Below, one piece after another: positions 1-11,457 of a stretch of DNA of 64,000 nt. The stretch is from the NCBI RefSeq assembly GCF_000801105.2, contig NC_079514.1, positions 50,637,372-50,701,371 on the forward strand, read 5' to 3'. Made by a program: the position numbers and the translations under genes. The stretch is from Raphanus sativus. Its lineage: Eukaryota > Streptophyta > Magnoliopsida > Brassicales > Brassicaceae. Every line of letters starts with the position of its first letter. Position 1 is the stretch's first letter. Under the pieces are notes generated by a model, which worked only from the letters and a program-made list of their open reading frames with translations, did no database searches and was not told where the DNA came from.

Positions 1-423
1 TAGCGGAAAATTCAAAAATTATTTATACTATTATTCACAAAATAATTTGTTTGCTCTCACGTTTAAATTTAAAACGTTAAATTTGTTATTATTCTTAATA
101 AATAATTAGGTTATATTTTTAATATATATTTACCCATAAATAAAAAAATTTCATTAGTTTGGTATTCATCATTATCTAAAAAATTATATATTATATTATT
201 TAAAATATTTTACATCATATATTTTAAAAATAAATATAATGTATGTATATATGGATATTTTATTAAAATAAAAAAATATTGAATATAAAAAATAATATTT
301 AGTTAATTATTAAATATTTCAAAAGCATGAGAATAATTTTTCAATAAGGTTTTTAATTTATAGTAGATTTGTTTATAATTTTTTTTAAACTATTAAGCCC
401 GCAGGTGCGGGCAAAACACCTAG
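1..423 (+). mobile_element. 3' end of a Helitron entering from the left
   Basis: AT-rich sequence with no gene ends in a GC hairpin (GCCCGCAGGTGCGGGC, about 396-412), then a short spacer and CTAG at 420-423 followed by T at 424. A hairpin, a CTRR terminus and a 3' T are the signature of a Helitron 3' end. The 5' end is outside the window, so length and content are unknown. Confidence 0.6.
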
Positions 424-1276
424 TAAGGAAAATAAATATCGAGAGGAATGTGATATTGCGGTAAATGGTAATAACGAGAATTCAAAGAAACCGTGCCGTC
501 GTCTCCGAATCTTTAGTGTGTGTTTGCTTTAACACGATGATTAAATTTGATCAGCACTTTTAAAGTGTGGATTTACTTTGTTTGTAAAATTTAAATATAT
601 TTCAAAATTACATTATGTTAAATTTTTTATCATCGAAAAATGTGATCAAATCATCTAACTTCATAGTATAAAATATGTTTGTAGAAAAATATAATTTTTT
701 ATTTATTTTCACTAAAATATGATATACTAATAGAAACATGTAAATAAATGTATAGATTTAAAACTATTTATATTAAATAAAATCAGTAAATTTCACAACT
801 GATTTTATTTGTTCAATGGGTTTCAGACTTAGAAATCTATATTGACTTTTTTGTATAATTTATTATTACAATTTTTTTAACAATGATTTATGCCTAAACC
901 CAATCGACAAAAACCAACAATATCTCTTTATCTTTGTGTTTATTTGGCTCATTAATTATGAAAAAATATTTAAAATTTAGAAATTATGTGGATACTATGA
1001 AACTTTGTTGGTGTATACCTTTAAAGTAGTAAATAAAATATACCTTTAAAACTTCCATATGTATATTTGTTGTTAGTAACCGGAATTTTAAACATTGTTA
1101 ATCATATATTTTCTTAATATTTTTATGGTGAAAAATCAGTAATTTTCGTTAGTGATTATTACGTAAAAACTTTAATATATATGAGTTATAAATATGCAAT
1201 ATACTCACAATAATACTCACATCGAAAGGGACATGCATAGCAATGAACTTACGTTAAAATGCTTTAACATAAAGAA
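424..1276. other. Intergenic, downstream of DAG1-a
   Basis: AT-rich DNA with no gene or clear element. The first 13 bases separate the Helitron end from the start of the duplicated block; the rest matches 48801-49643. Confidence 0.6.
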
Positions 1277-2431
1277 TCTACTTTATTAAAACAGAAGTAC
1301 ACATATGGATCAACCCTAAGATTTACTATTTATTTACAAGTCTACGCCACTGAAGTATTTAATAATCTTACATTTAAATAATTCATGTCTTTTCCTAATT
1401 TATTAAATGATTTCCTAAATCAGATTTTAAACTAAAAAGGATTTGAGAACAATAATTTTTTTTAAAACGACTTTCCTAAAAAATAGGCATTCCTTATTTT
1501 GCATTGCTCATAATATTCATGTACGTATTTAATTATGGCCAAAATGATAATAGGTGCACATATCATAACATTAGCCTAATAAACCATTTATAAATCATCT
1601 ATGACCAAAGTCATAATTTTTGAAAATCATCCGGCTCAAGTTATCATTATCATTTTCATATTTGTTTTTATTGTTTTTTATAATTTTCTCAAGATAATGA
1701 TTTAAGAATCTATTTTTACAAATCGTTTAAAACCTTTTTTCAAAAATTATGTAGGAAAATAAACTTCACTTTAGTAATATAGATTTTTATTCATAAATTA
1801 TTAGTATAATTCTTTCATAATATAAGTCCAATTAGTTATAAATATTAGATTCGTTTATATGATGTATTGCGATATAATAGACAACTAAAATCGCAAATTA
1901 TAATTATTCAAAGTAATAAATAAAATTGCTATGTTTTAAAATGTTATATCAAAAATTATGTAATACATTTTAATTTACAAATATATATATATTATACTAT
2001 TAGTGCAAGAAAATTTAAAGAAAAGAAATATTTATGCTGAAATTTTTTATACAGTCACGGGTCAAGTTATAGAAATAAACAACAACAACGCAAGATTATT
2101 TTTATTTAAAAAATTTATTTTAATATAAATTATATTTCCAAATATGTTTATATATTTTATGTATTTATAAATTTATTTTATTTGTTTTAAGGGATGCTAA
2201 GATTTTGGAATTGGAAAAAAAATGACCCACTCATATATTATTTTTGTTTGGAAACTTAAAATTTTATATCAATATTTTATTAAACTTATAATTTTAGTTT
2301 TTATTATAAATGTAAAAGATTAATTATCAATTTAAATTTGTATTTAAATATTACAAATACATAATCTGACATAAATAAAAAAGTAAAAACATAAAATAAA
2401 TATCCGCCCGATCGGGCGGGTCAAGTTCTAG
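1277..2431 (+). mobile_element. Non-autonomous Helitron, 1155 bp
   Basis: It starts TCTACTTTATTAAAACAGAA and ends with the perfect palindrome CCGCCCGATCGGGCGG, a short spacer and CTAG. It sits between A (1276) and T (2432). Copy b shows the uninterrupted site between 49643 and 49644, so both ends are exact and there is no target duplication. No coding sequence is visible. Internal stretches resemble the minus-strand Helitron at 5157-6060, so both belong to one family. Confidence 0.92.
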
Positions 2432-3391
2432 TTTACTTTATTTCTGTTAAAAATTTACTTTAACATAAAAACACCTAAAATTTACGTTGAAAAGGATAAA
2501 GGATTGCGAAGTTCACGCACGGGCACAGAAGCCAAAAAGCTGAAGACCTCTACGAGTATATATTAATGTCCCCAAAATGCGAAGCTATGGGATTTGATAA
2601 TCATGACTCTTTGTGGATAATGATCCCCAACATATTTTTTGTTTATTTCTGTTTTCAATAAAATTAAAGCAACCTTAAAATTTTAAAGTTTCGTGTAAAT
2701 TGAAACAAAATAATTTTTCTAAAACATCATCTATATTGATTGAAACGGAGGAAGAACTTATTAACCAAAGCTGAAAATGTGTTACACAAAATAAACCAAA
2801 GCTGAAAATATACAATAAAAATCAAAGTTGTATCAATCTTTAGGTTCTTTTTTTTTTGTTTGTAACACATCTTTAGGTTCACACAATATAAATTATAAAT
2901 TGGTTTATGATTTATAGAGAACATGAATATATATTTTTGCATAACGAAAGAAAAACATGAATAGATTACACAAAAAATAAAGTTTACATCATTATTAATA
3001 GATTACATCATTAATAAAGTTTTTGACTTGTCGGAAAAAAAAGAAGAATAGATTGCACAAATACTTCGACAGATGGAAGAAATGATGAATACACACACAG
3101 TCCTCGCATTCACTTATTCTTCTATCCTCATATCCCTCACCATTCCCCTATGATACAAAGACCCTTTTGATACTAAAAAAATACCATCAAACCCCATTAT
3201 GAAATAGTATATATTAAAAAAAAAACAGAGAAGATAAAATAAAAAGACAATCTCTAAACTAAGTTCTGACAACTTTAACTAAAGTACCCCATGTGAGAAA
3301 AACAAAAGATCATCAAAGTAAAAATATGATAGAATAAGGAGGTAATAAAGTGAAAAAGAGAAGAAAAGCTATGAAGTTCATGATACCTTCT
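2432..3391. other. Intergenic / DAG1-a 3' flank
   Basis: No gene is seen. It includes the DAG1 3' untranslated region and is nearly identical to 49644-50594. Confidence 0.6.
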
Positions 3392-4972
3392 TCACCACGA
3401 AGATCCTCCTGTATTACTGAACATCCCACTCCAATATGTATTATGGCTCTTCTCTTGGTTTGTGCTTGAAAGCTCTTTCGTGTCTGAAAAAGGGAACAAC
3501 ACCCTACTCGCTCCATTCATATCACCAGCATGATTGTTATCTTCAGCTCTTTGGTTATTGTTGATGGTGTTATGTCCAATCCCTTGATGATGATCAGTGG
3601 AGAACGAAAGATTATTGTTACTCAGTTTGTAATCAGCCATTAATGTTGGGAGCCCTAAAGATGAGTAAAGGACTGAGTTTGAATCCATCATTTGACCAGG
3701 CAAGAACATGTTCATGCCTCTTGAAGAGGCTCCAGGAGATGATGAAGCATATATTGAAGATGAAGTATTGTTGTTCTCGATCTTGGGCATATGAAGTAAC
3801 TGAGACATACCATGATGATGATCTTGCATGACTGGGAAAGACAACAAGTTGAGATCTTTTGACGACTTATTAGGGATTTGGCTTGCGAAAAGAAACGGTG
3901 GGTTTAGATCTGGAAGCTTGGGATTGGACCGCGAAGCTAAAGGTGTTGAGGATCTCTTGTTCTTTCTTGAGCTTCCTCCCACAGGAACGTTACGAAGAGA
4001 GCCACCTTCGGTCCAATACCTTCGACAACCTTTGCAGAAGTATCTTGGTTGCGTGAGACTATAGTTGTTGTAATAACAAAACTTTGTGTTGGTTGAGTTA
4101 CATCTTGGACAATTCACTTTCTCTAGGGGCCTCGCTTTTCTACTTTCCATCGTAGTAGCAGTGTTGTTGTCATTTCCGGCGCCGGATCCGCTTTTGGATG
4201 CGGTGTGGTTTGGTCTCTCTGTGGTGGCGATGAATGTTTGTAGTTGTTGTTGCGAAGTGTTGTTTGAAATTATCTGCTCTATTGGTTTTACATTTATCAT
4301 TTCTTGAAAATCCTACAAGAATTAAGATAATGTTTAGTTAGTCTCTAACCTTGTTAAAGAGAACAATAACGAGTGAAAGAACGAGTCTTGAATCACGTTA
4401 AGATTAGGGCTTGGTGAGATGATTGAAATTGAAGTAATAATTAAGCGCAACTGAAAGAAGAAAATAAAATCAATTTTGTGGTTAATAAAATCGTCGGTGC
4501 TTTTGAAGAAATTTTTTTTGAGAAGTTAAAGGAGGCTAATTAAACCACAATTTAGAAAGAAAAAGAATTTGGTAAGACCTAAGCACCAAGAACAAAAGGT
4601 AAATAACAAATCAAACCTTTTTATCCATTAGTTATCAAAATCTATAATTCATCACATAAAAAAGTGAACTTGTGGATAATAATGTTTCCTTTACTCCATT
4701 CGAGACGTAGAAAGTTTCGAAAGGATCATTTATCATGCAAATATTCATATATTAAAAACATATCCAACTAAAAACCATATATGTAGGCATATATCTACAA
4801 GACTATGCATAAAATCACAAGAAGCATGAAAATAAAACTGTTCCATACATACATGTAAGTATCCATGTCAGTATAGAGAGAGGGGAGTAGTTGGAGTTAG
4901 AAGATAAGAAACAAACAAATATAGCAGAGAGACATCTTTTTGACGTACCTGCGTCCACTTCGTAGCATCCAT
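3392..4972 (-). CDS. DAG1: Dof zinc-finger transcription factor, DAG1-like (copy a)
   Basis: Two coding exons: exon 1 at 4949-4972 encodes MDATKWTQ and ends at a GT donor (4948-4947); exon 2 at 3392-4312 begins [10 protein letters not shown] after an AG acceptor. The joined protein has 314 residues. The Dof finger is CX2CX21CX2C with cysteines near residues 76, 79, 101 and 104, followed by a KNKRSS basic stretch. The first exon, the PDLNPP and [12 protein letters not shown] blocks and the YWSGMFS...GGSSW end match Arabidopsis DAG1 (At3g61850). The start codon is the tiny exon 1, not the internal Met of exon 2. Dof proteins bind AAAG cores in the nucleus; Arabidopsis DAG1 represses seed germination. 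A Helitron begins 185 bp upstream of the start codon in this copy only. Confidence 0.93.
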
Positions 4973-5156
4973 GAACTTTGACAAAGAGAAAGGCAGAGAG
5001 AGAGAGAGTAAAGAGCAAAGAAAGAATGTTTTGGAGATAATTTTTTTCTTTTATGACGATATGGCTCTATGCGTTAGCTTTCACTTTATGGATGATGAAA
5101 GAAAGGAAGCAAGAGGAGAAGAAGAATAGAAGAAACCTGCAAAAATAAAATAGAAA
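4973..5156 (-). promoter_or_regulatory. DAG1-a 5' leader and proximal promoter
   Basis: Upstream of the start codon lies a pyrimidine-rich leader (a GA repeat on the plus strand at about 4996-5008), as is common in plant 5' UTRs. It is almost identical in copy b up to 5156, where the Helitron begins in copy a. No clear TATA box could be chosen. Confidence 0.4.
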
Positions 5157-6060
5157 CTAGATCTTAACCCGCCCAACCGGCGGGTATTTATTTTATGTTT
5201 TTAGTTTTTTATTTATAAATGATATATTTGTAATATTAAACATAAATTTAGATTGAAAATTAACATTTTTAGTTATAATAAAAATTAAAAGTTTAAAAAA
5301 TATTTTGATATAAATTTTAAATTCCTAATTAAAATAATATAGAGATGAGTCATAATTTTTTTCAATTCTAAAATCTTAGCACTATTAATAAAAAATAAAA
5401 TAATTTATAAATAAATAAAATATATAAACATATTTGAAATTAAAATAAACTTGTTAAAAAAAATCTTACGCCATTGTTGTTTATTTCTATAGTTTGACCC
5501 GTGGCCGTATAAATATTTGCTTTCACTTCAATTTTTTTTCTTTGTTCTAATGATAATATATATATATATATGTGTGTGTGTGTAAATTAATATGTATTAC
5601 ATAATTGTTAGTATAAAATTTTAAAACAAAAAAATTATTTATTACTTTAAATAATTATATTATGTGATTTTAATCGTCTATTATATCACAGTGTATCATA
5701 TAAAAATATAATATTTATAACTAATTGGACTTATATTATAAAAGTGTTATACTAACAATTTATAAATAAAATATTTTATATTTTATTTATATGATATATA
5801 AATTGATTTTGATGTGTAATTTTTTTCTATTATTTTTGTTAATAAATATTGAAAAATATTTAATGTTAACAAAAAATTTATAAAGAAATTTATTTTGGTT
5901 AAGATTCATTCTATTAAAGAAATCTATTATTTAAATTAGAAAAAAGATATTAAATATTTAAATCTATCATTTAAAAAAAAAGACAAAATTCTCTACTATC
6001 TTTACTGTTATCCCTATTACCAAACAAAAGCTTAAAGTACTTATACTTTAATAAGATAGA
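5157..6060 (-). mobile_element. Non-autonomous Helitron, 904 bp, in the DAG1-a promoter
   Basis: Read on the minus strand it starts TCTATCTTATTAAAGTATAA and ends with the hairpin CCCGCCGGTTGGGCGGG, a short spacer and CTAG, flanked by A and T. Copy b has the empty site between 52360 and 52361. Its interior resembles the Helitron at 1277-2431. It lies 185 bp upstream of the DAG1-a start codon. Confidence 0.92.
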
Positions 6061-6365
6061 TTTTATATCAAAAAGCAAAAGTAGGGTTTGCTGTTTTGAA
6101 CTAGCGATAATAATGTCTCCTGGCCTCCCTCTCTAGTTCTTTTCTGGTCCTTCTTTTATTATATTTTTGAAGAAAACAGTTTATGGCTAAAAAGTCGTCC
6201 CATTTTTTATTAAATATTGGTTAACTTTTGATAAAATCGATCCTGGACTCATCTCTTTAGTAAACTTAACATGAGAAAGATACGTGATTTTAGTAAAAAG
6301 ATAAGATAAAAACAATAATCGGGTTTGACCAAGATGAATCTTAGTTAACCGGCTCTTAATATATA

Positions 6366-6643
6366 CTCCCTCCGTTCCTAAAAATAAGATTTTCTAGAGT
6401 TTTCACGTTTATTAAGACTACAATAAATATTTGCCAACTTTAGTTTACTATTTATGTTTTATACAATTTCCAATAATTATCAACCAATAAAATTTAATCA
6501 ATTCAAATATTCATAATTAATGATCCTCAAAAGTATACAAAAGTACCTCAAAAGTATACAAAAGTACCTTAAAAATATAGAAAATATTTCTTTGTGGAAC
6601 AAAAATAAAATCTAAAAAATCATATTTTTAGGAACGGAGGGAG
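6366..6643. mobile_element. Stowaway-type (Tc1/mariner) MITE, 278 bp
   Basis: Inverted ends CTCCCTCCGTTCC and GGAACGGAGGGAG are flanked by TA on both sides (6364-6365 and 6644-6645). Copy b has a single TA at 52664-52665 and no element. The ends, TA duplication and size fit Stowaway MITEs. There is no coding capacity. Confidence 0.93.
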
Positions 6644-8221
6644 TATTTACTTGGTAAGTTCAATAACATTATTAGTTATTATATATTTAGCTTGTAAATT
6701 CAAGTATATACATACTCTACATATGTTAAATTATTTGTTCGGCAAATTCTAATTGAATCACTTGTGTCATATATAATTGCATGTATTCCGATTGCATTGT
6801 CTATGAAAAATATAAAATTAACTTCATCACCAAAGTGTTTTAGCAAAAAAAAAAAAACTTCATCACCTAAGTGTACAAGTTTATACAATCTGAGGACGCT
6901 CACTACGAAGATGGTTAATCACTTAGTTTGCAGCTTGCACTTAACATAAATTGCAACGTATATGTCTCTAAAATATCTTTTGTAAAATTTCCAAAGAATG
7001 AACACTTAATGTATCACATTAAAATAAAAATACGAAGCTTGAGTGGGATTATGAGTTGTATGCTATTCCCGCCCGCCCATTTTGTCAATTACCTTGTCAA
7101 TTTTAAATATCCTTATAGCATTACATATATTTTATTAATTCATTATGTGTAGTTTAAGATCATCTCTGATGAAGTTTTTTTTTTTCCAAAAAGAAACTTC
7201 AAAACTTCAAATTTAAAGTTTTTATTAGTAAAACTTCAAGTATAGAGTGTCAGTACTCAAAACTTCAGATTTGAAATTTCACATTATTATTTGCATTTTG
7301 GTCCTTACAATTATGTATTACATTTTATGATTTTTGGATATTTTGTTGTTTTATCATTTTAATCTTTTAAAAAATCATATCTTATAATATTTCATATTTG
7401 TTTTTATGAATTTTAGTTTTACACATAAAACTAAATATAAACTTTAAAATAAGAAGTTTTAAAGTTTAAAAACATCTTTAGACTTCAAATATGAAATTTA
7501 AAAACATCTTTAAATTTCAAATATGAAATTTTGCAATTTTAAAATATAGTATTTTCTTGTAGTTTAATATTTAGTTATGTATTTATATTTATAATTTATA
7601 TATTTACTGTAAGATTTTATTAATTAATATTAATGTGATATTTTTATATGTACTAGTTATTTATAAGTTTTATGGATTTATATTAATTATAATAAATATA
7701 GGAACCATAGTATAAAATATAAATAATTTTAAAGTTAGATTTGAAGTTTTTATTTTAGAATAAAAAATATTGAGTTTTTAAATTTAGAGTTCTGCAAATT
7801 CTAAAATAAAGAATTTTTTTATGCTATCAAACTACGAAGTTCGGTGGCGAACTTGAAATTCTAATTAATTTTTCGGTCATACGAATTGTTCTTTGGATGT
7901 AGTAATGCTTTAAATTATGTAAAGTTACTAGTATATACGTGTAAATGTTGACTGAATTTAGGGAATATGAATGGTTCTTTGGATGTAGAAATACTTTATT
8001 TTATTTTATTGTTGTGTTATTTCGACGGAGAAAGGGGACAACAAAATTTCAGCCTTTATTTTGCGATCTGCTTTTCGTAAAAGGACTATCATAAATGACA
8101 CCACACACACATGACACATGGGTATATAAAGCTAGTATGATTTTATTCTTAAATCGGTAAAGCTATAACAAATGTCGCGTAAATCAGATAATTTTTCAAA
8201 AAAGTTTGTGATCGAGGCCAA
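6644..8221. other. Intergenic, duplicated
   Basis: AT-rich, present in both blocks (compare 52664-54220), with small indels near 7170-7200. Runs of cttcaaa/tttgaag suggest an old MITE at about 7170-7850, but I could not pair its ends. No gene is seen. Confidence 0.5.
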
Positions 8222-11200
8222 TCTATAATATAATGAGGGAGTATCACTTCTCTTTATGTGACACATGTCCTTTTTTAAAATGGGCTTTGTGTTTGTATGG
8301 GCTTAATCATGTGTTTTGATTTGTGTTGGTTTGTGTTGATTTGGCCTATAGATTAGAGGTTCTCGATATTTTTTTTCAGATCACACGCGATCCCTATTCA
8401 TCTTGCTCTTCCTCTTTCTCTTCCGTTCTTCTGCATTTATGGTGGGCGTTAACGCACGATTGGGCATTTCTTCTATCACCGAAACGATTCGGCCTTCCGT
8501 AACGATTCTTGAATCCTCCTTTATAAAGAGCACTCGAGGTGAGCTATCAACCCTTTCTCTCTACATTCCTTGAAACATCGCTTACATCATTTTTAAACTC
8601 TTGCAAAAATGACTTCACCAGCTGCCTTAGCCGCCGTCACTACCGTCGCCCCTGTCTCCGCCGTCACCGCCGCCTCTGCAGATGCCGCCATCTCCGTCAC
8701 CGCCAACGTCTCCGTCGCCGCCACCGTTCCCTACACCATCTTTATCCCCAAGTCTATGCTGGTGCAAGTGGTGCAGTTGCAGTTTTGAAAGCAAATGAGT
8801 AAGTTTGAGCTAAATAAACATTTTCAATTTTGTTATATGCTACTTTATTTTGCATACTATCAGTCTGAATGTTTTGTATCAATTTAACAAAATTCAGGGA
8901 TGCGTTTGAGGAGCAAATGGAAAGACTACCATCAGCAACACATTATTTTTGGGAACTTCCTCCTGAACTAAAATTCCCCTTATGCAAAGAAAATATGAGA
9001 GATGCTGCTTTGACAAGCAAATGCTGTTTCCAACAAGCAAATGCTGTTTCCAAAGCTTCTGTGACAATTGTAGGTTCTCTTGTGAGTTGTGAATACAACT
9101 GATGCCTTTCCTGGTATGCAAAATCTGTTCTTTTTTAATCATCACAGATCCATGCCTCAATATATATATAGTTCCTCAACAAACCTTGAGATCCATATCT
9201 CCTAATTAAATCATTCCTAATGGTAATGGATGGTCTTTTGTTTCTTGCACCATTTGCAGGAGGAAGCTTACCAAGTCCGGCACTTCTGTTGAACCAATGT
9301 GTTTCTTCCAAAGTGACAAGAGTCATCAGGTCTAAACTGTTATTCCCAAATCCATTTTCAAAGTGACAAGATAATATAAATACCTGCTAATAATTCATGT
9401 CCTTCTGATCCAGGTGACACGGAAAGGACAGTGCCACTTTTGTGGTCTTCCACAGAGATATGGCAAAACTCATCAAGACAGATACATCAAGTCTAGCTCT
9501 TGAGTAGGTACGTTTTCCTTTCACAATTCCACTTAAATTTTGTATGTAATTTTTTCCTCTTACTCTAAAGCCCCACAAACCCCAGCCTAATTCAGATGAG
9601 TAGCGTGTGACTCCCTACAAAATTTCTGATATATATGATAGGATAACCTCTTATTTGGCACTCATTCAGAGATAACCTATGTATTCACAGTTTTTTTATA
9701 TTGCTGATATATATTAAAACACATGTCCTACTGTATCTTAGAGTAGCAGCAGCAACCCACCTCCAGTCGTGCACATTGAATCTGGACAAGCAACAGAACC
9801 TGCCAGCAACAAGGGTGTGCACCAAAGATTTCATTGGGAGTTGCTGAAGCAAGTCTGCCAGGTTCTGCAGCGGACGAGAACAAACGCAAATGCCCGTTGA
9901 GTGATTCTCCTAAGGCCATCTAACCGTCAACCCCGCTTAGCTTTCGTTTCATTCCAATTGTCCATTTCCACATGTTTTCTCTACTTTGAACTTTGGTTAT
10001 CTCTTTGATTTGCTGTAAATGGTTTCTTACTGGTGTAAGAGTTAATAAAGATAGTATTCACACGTCTTCGCTTAATTACTGGTATCCCCAACTTTATATA
10101 TCAGTAAAGTTTAACGTCAACAATACATAAATGTCAGTCATATAATTTTTTAATACTTTCTGAGTTAAAAATGAAGCTTACAGCTTAAATTAAAAACACA
10201 TGTAAAATAAAGACATTTAAACGTTTTTCTATTTTAAAATTTATAACAGATGCAATTTCAATTAATAATTCTGCAATGAACTTTAAAATAACTTTCTGGA
10301 CACCGAAAAGAATACCAAAACAATAAATCAACTGTAACACATTTAAAATCACTAACAAAAAATTAAACAAATTCAGAGACACAACAAACATATAAAAAAT
10401 GAAAAATATTACAGGATAACCCTAAAAATATTATTTTGAGTCTTTATGAATCAAAATGAAAAAAAATATTTTATTAAAAAGATAAATATACATTTATAGT
10501 TTATTAAAAAGATAAATATACATTTATAGTTTAGAGTTAACTAATCTAAAAGGCTAAACATTAGAGTTTAGGGTTAAGGTGGAATTTTGGGATTACGATT
10601 TAAAATTTTATAAAATAAAAATAAAATTTAAAAATGAAAAATATTTTTTTAATAGTTTCAAATAACATTTTTGAATTTGAAAAAGCTGAAAAAATCAGAA
10701 AAATAAAATTTCATAACAAATTCGAATTTGAAAACATATAACTCTAAACTATAAAAAAAATCTATTTTGTTTTAGTTTTTATTTATATTTATATATCTTA
10801 GGAATACAAATCTTTTAGCTATTAAATGTAATATTTTAGTCATTTTCTTCCTAATGAACTCTTTTTGTGACAAAATTTTGAAAAAATTATTTAGGAGAAT
10901 TATCCCTAAAAATAACAATTCATAAACTTACTCCAACGTTACTAATCAGTTCTAACCAAACAAAACGACTAACTGTTTACAAAGAAAAAACCCACGGAAC
11001 ACATAATATACAATTCTATCCACACCTACTAGCACAGTTTTAATAGCGACTACACAAACTACATCAACTCATAGACAACTTACGATAAAGAAAAAAGGTC
11101 AATAATCCCTAGCGGATATGCTTTGAGAACTATACCAATGTAACCAATATTTCGACCCTCACCTGCGGTCATAAATTTCATTTTCTTTGCATTGATCATT

Positions 11201-11457
11201 GGCTTCGTACAAATATAAGTTGTCCAGTGTGTCGGGAAAGTAATTTATGGGTCAAGACAAAATAATAAAAAGAAAACACTTTCAAATTTCAAATTCGGAA
11301 TTCATTTTCTCATTGCTTACAATTCCAGAAATAACAATCATACAAAATCCCATAAATATTCAATAACCTAATCAAATAACAAAATCAGGTACACAAAATT
11401 ATCTAATGTGTCGACAATGTCTCCGGCCCCGCGCCTGCGCGGGGGCTATGAAACTAG
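8222..11457 (+). mobile_element. Helitron, 3236 bp, with captured gene-like sequence
   Basis: It starts TCTATAATATAATGAGGGAG and ends with the perfect hairpin CCCCGCGCCTGCGCGGGG, a short spacer and CTAG, between A (8221) and T (11458). Copy b is uninterrupted between 54220 and 54221. The first 1.7 kb is much less AT-rich than the rest and looks exonic (separate entry). The remainder is AT-rich and includes a 28-bp direct repeat near 10472-10530. No helicase or Rep domain is seen, so it is non-autonomous. Confidence 0.9.
8440..9930 (+). pseudogene. Captured gene fragments inside the Helitron (unidentified)
   Basis: Several short blocks have coding-like composition. An Ala/Val/Thr/Ser-rich block starts at 8609 (MTSPAALAAV...). 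A block near 8900-9060 reads FEEQMERLPSATHYFWELPP. A block near 9415-9500 reads GQCHFCGLPQRYGKTH with a CX2C pair, and one ends near 9920 in KCPLSDSPKAI. They are separated by intron-like AT-rich DNA and are not joined by one open frame. I do not recognise the donor gene or genes. This fits the exon capture known for plant Helitrons. Confidence 0.4.

Noticed and set aside
4815..5018. 67-codon minus-strand ORF repeated at 52019-52222
   Set aside because: It covers DAG1 exon 1 and intron 1 in another frame; its conservation only reflects the duplication.
8539..8802. 87-codon Arg-rich ORF on the plus strand
   Set aside because: Frame shift of the Ala/Val/Thr-rich block; the Arg richness comes from reading CCG-rich DNA out of frame.
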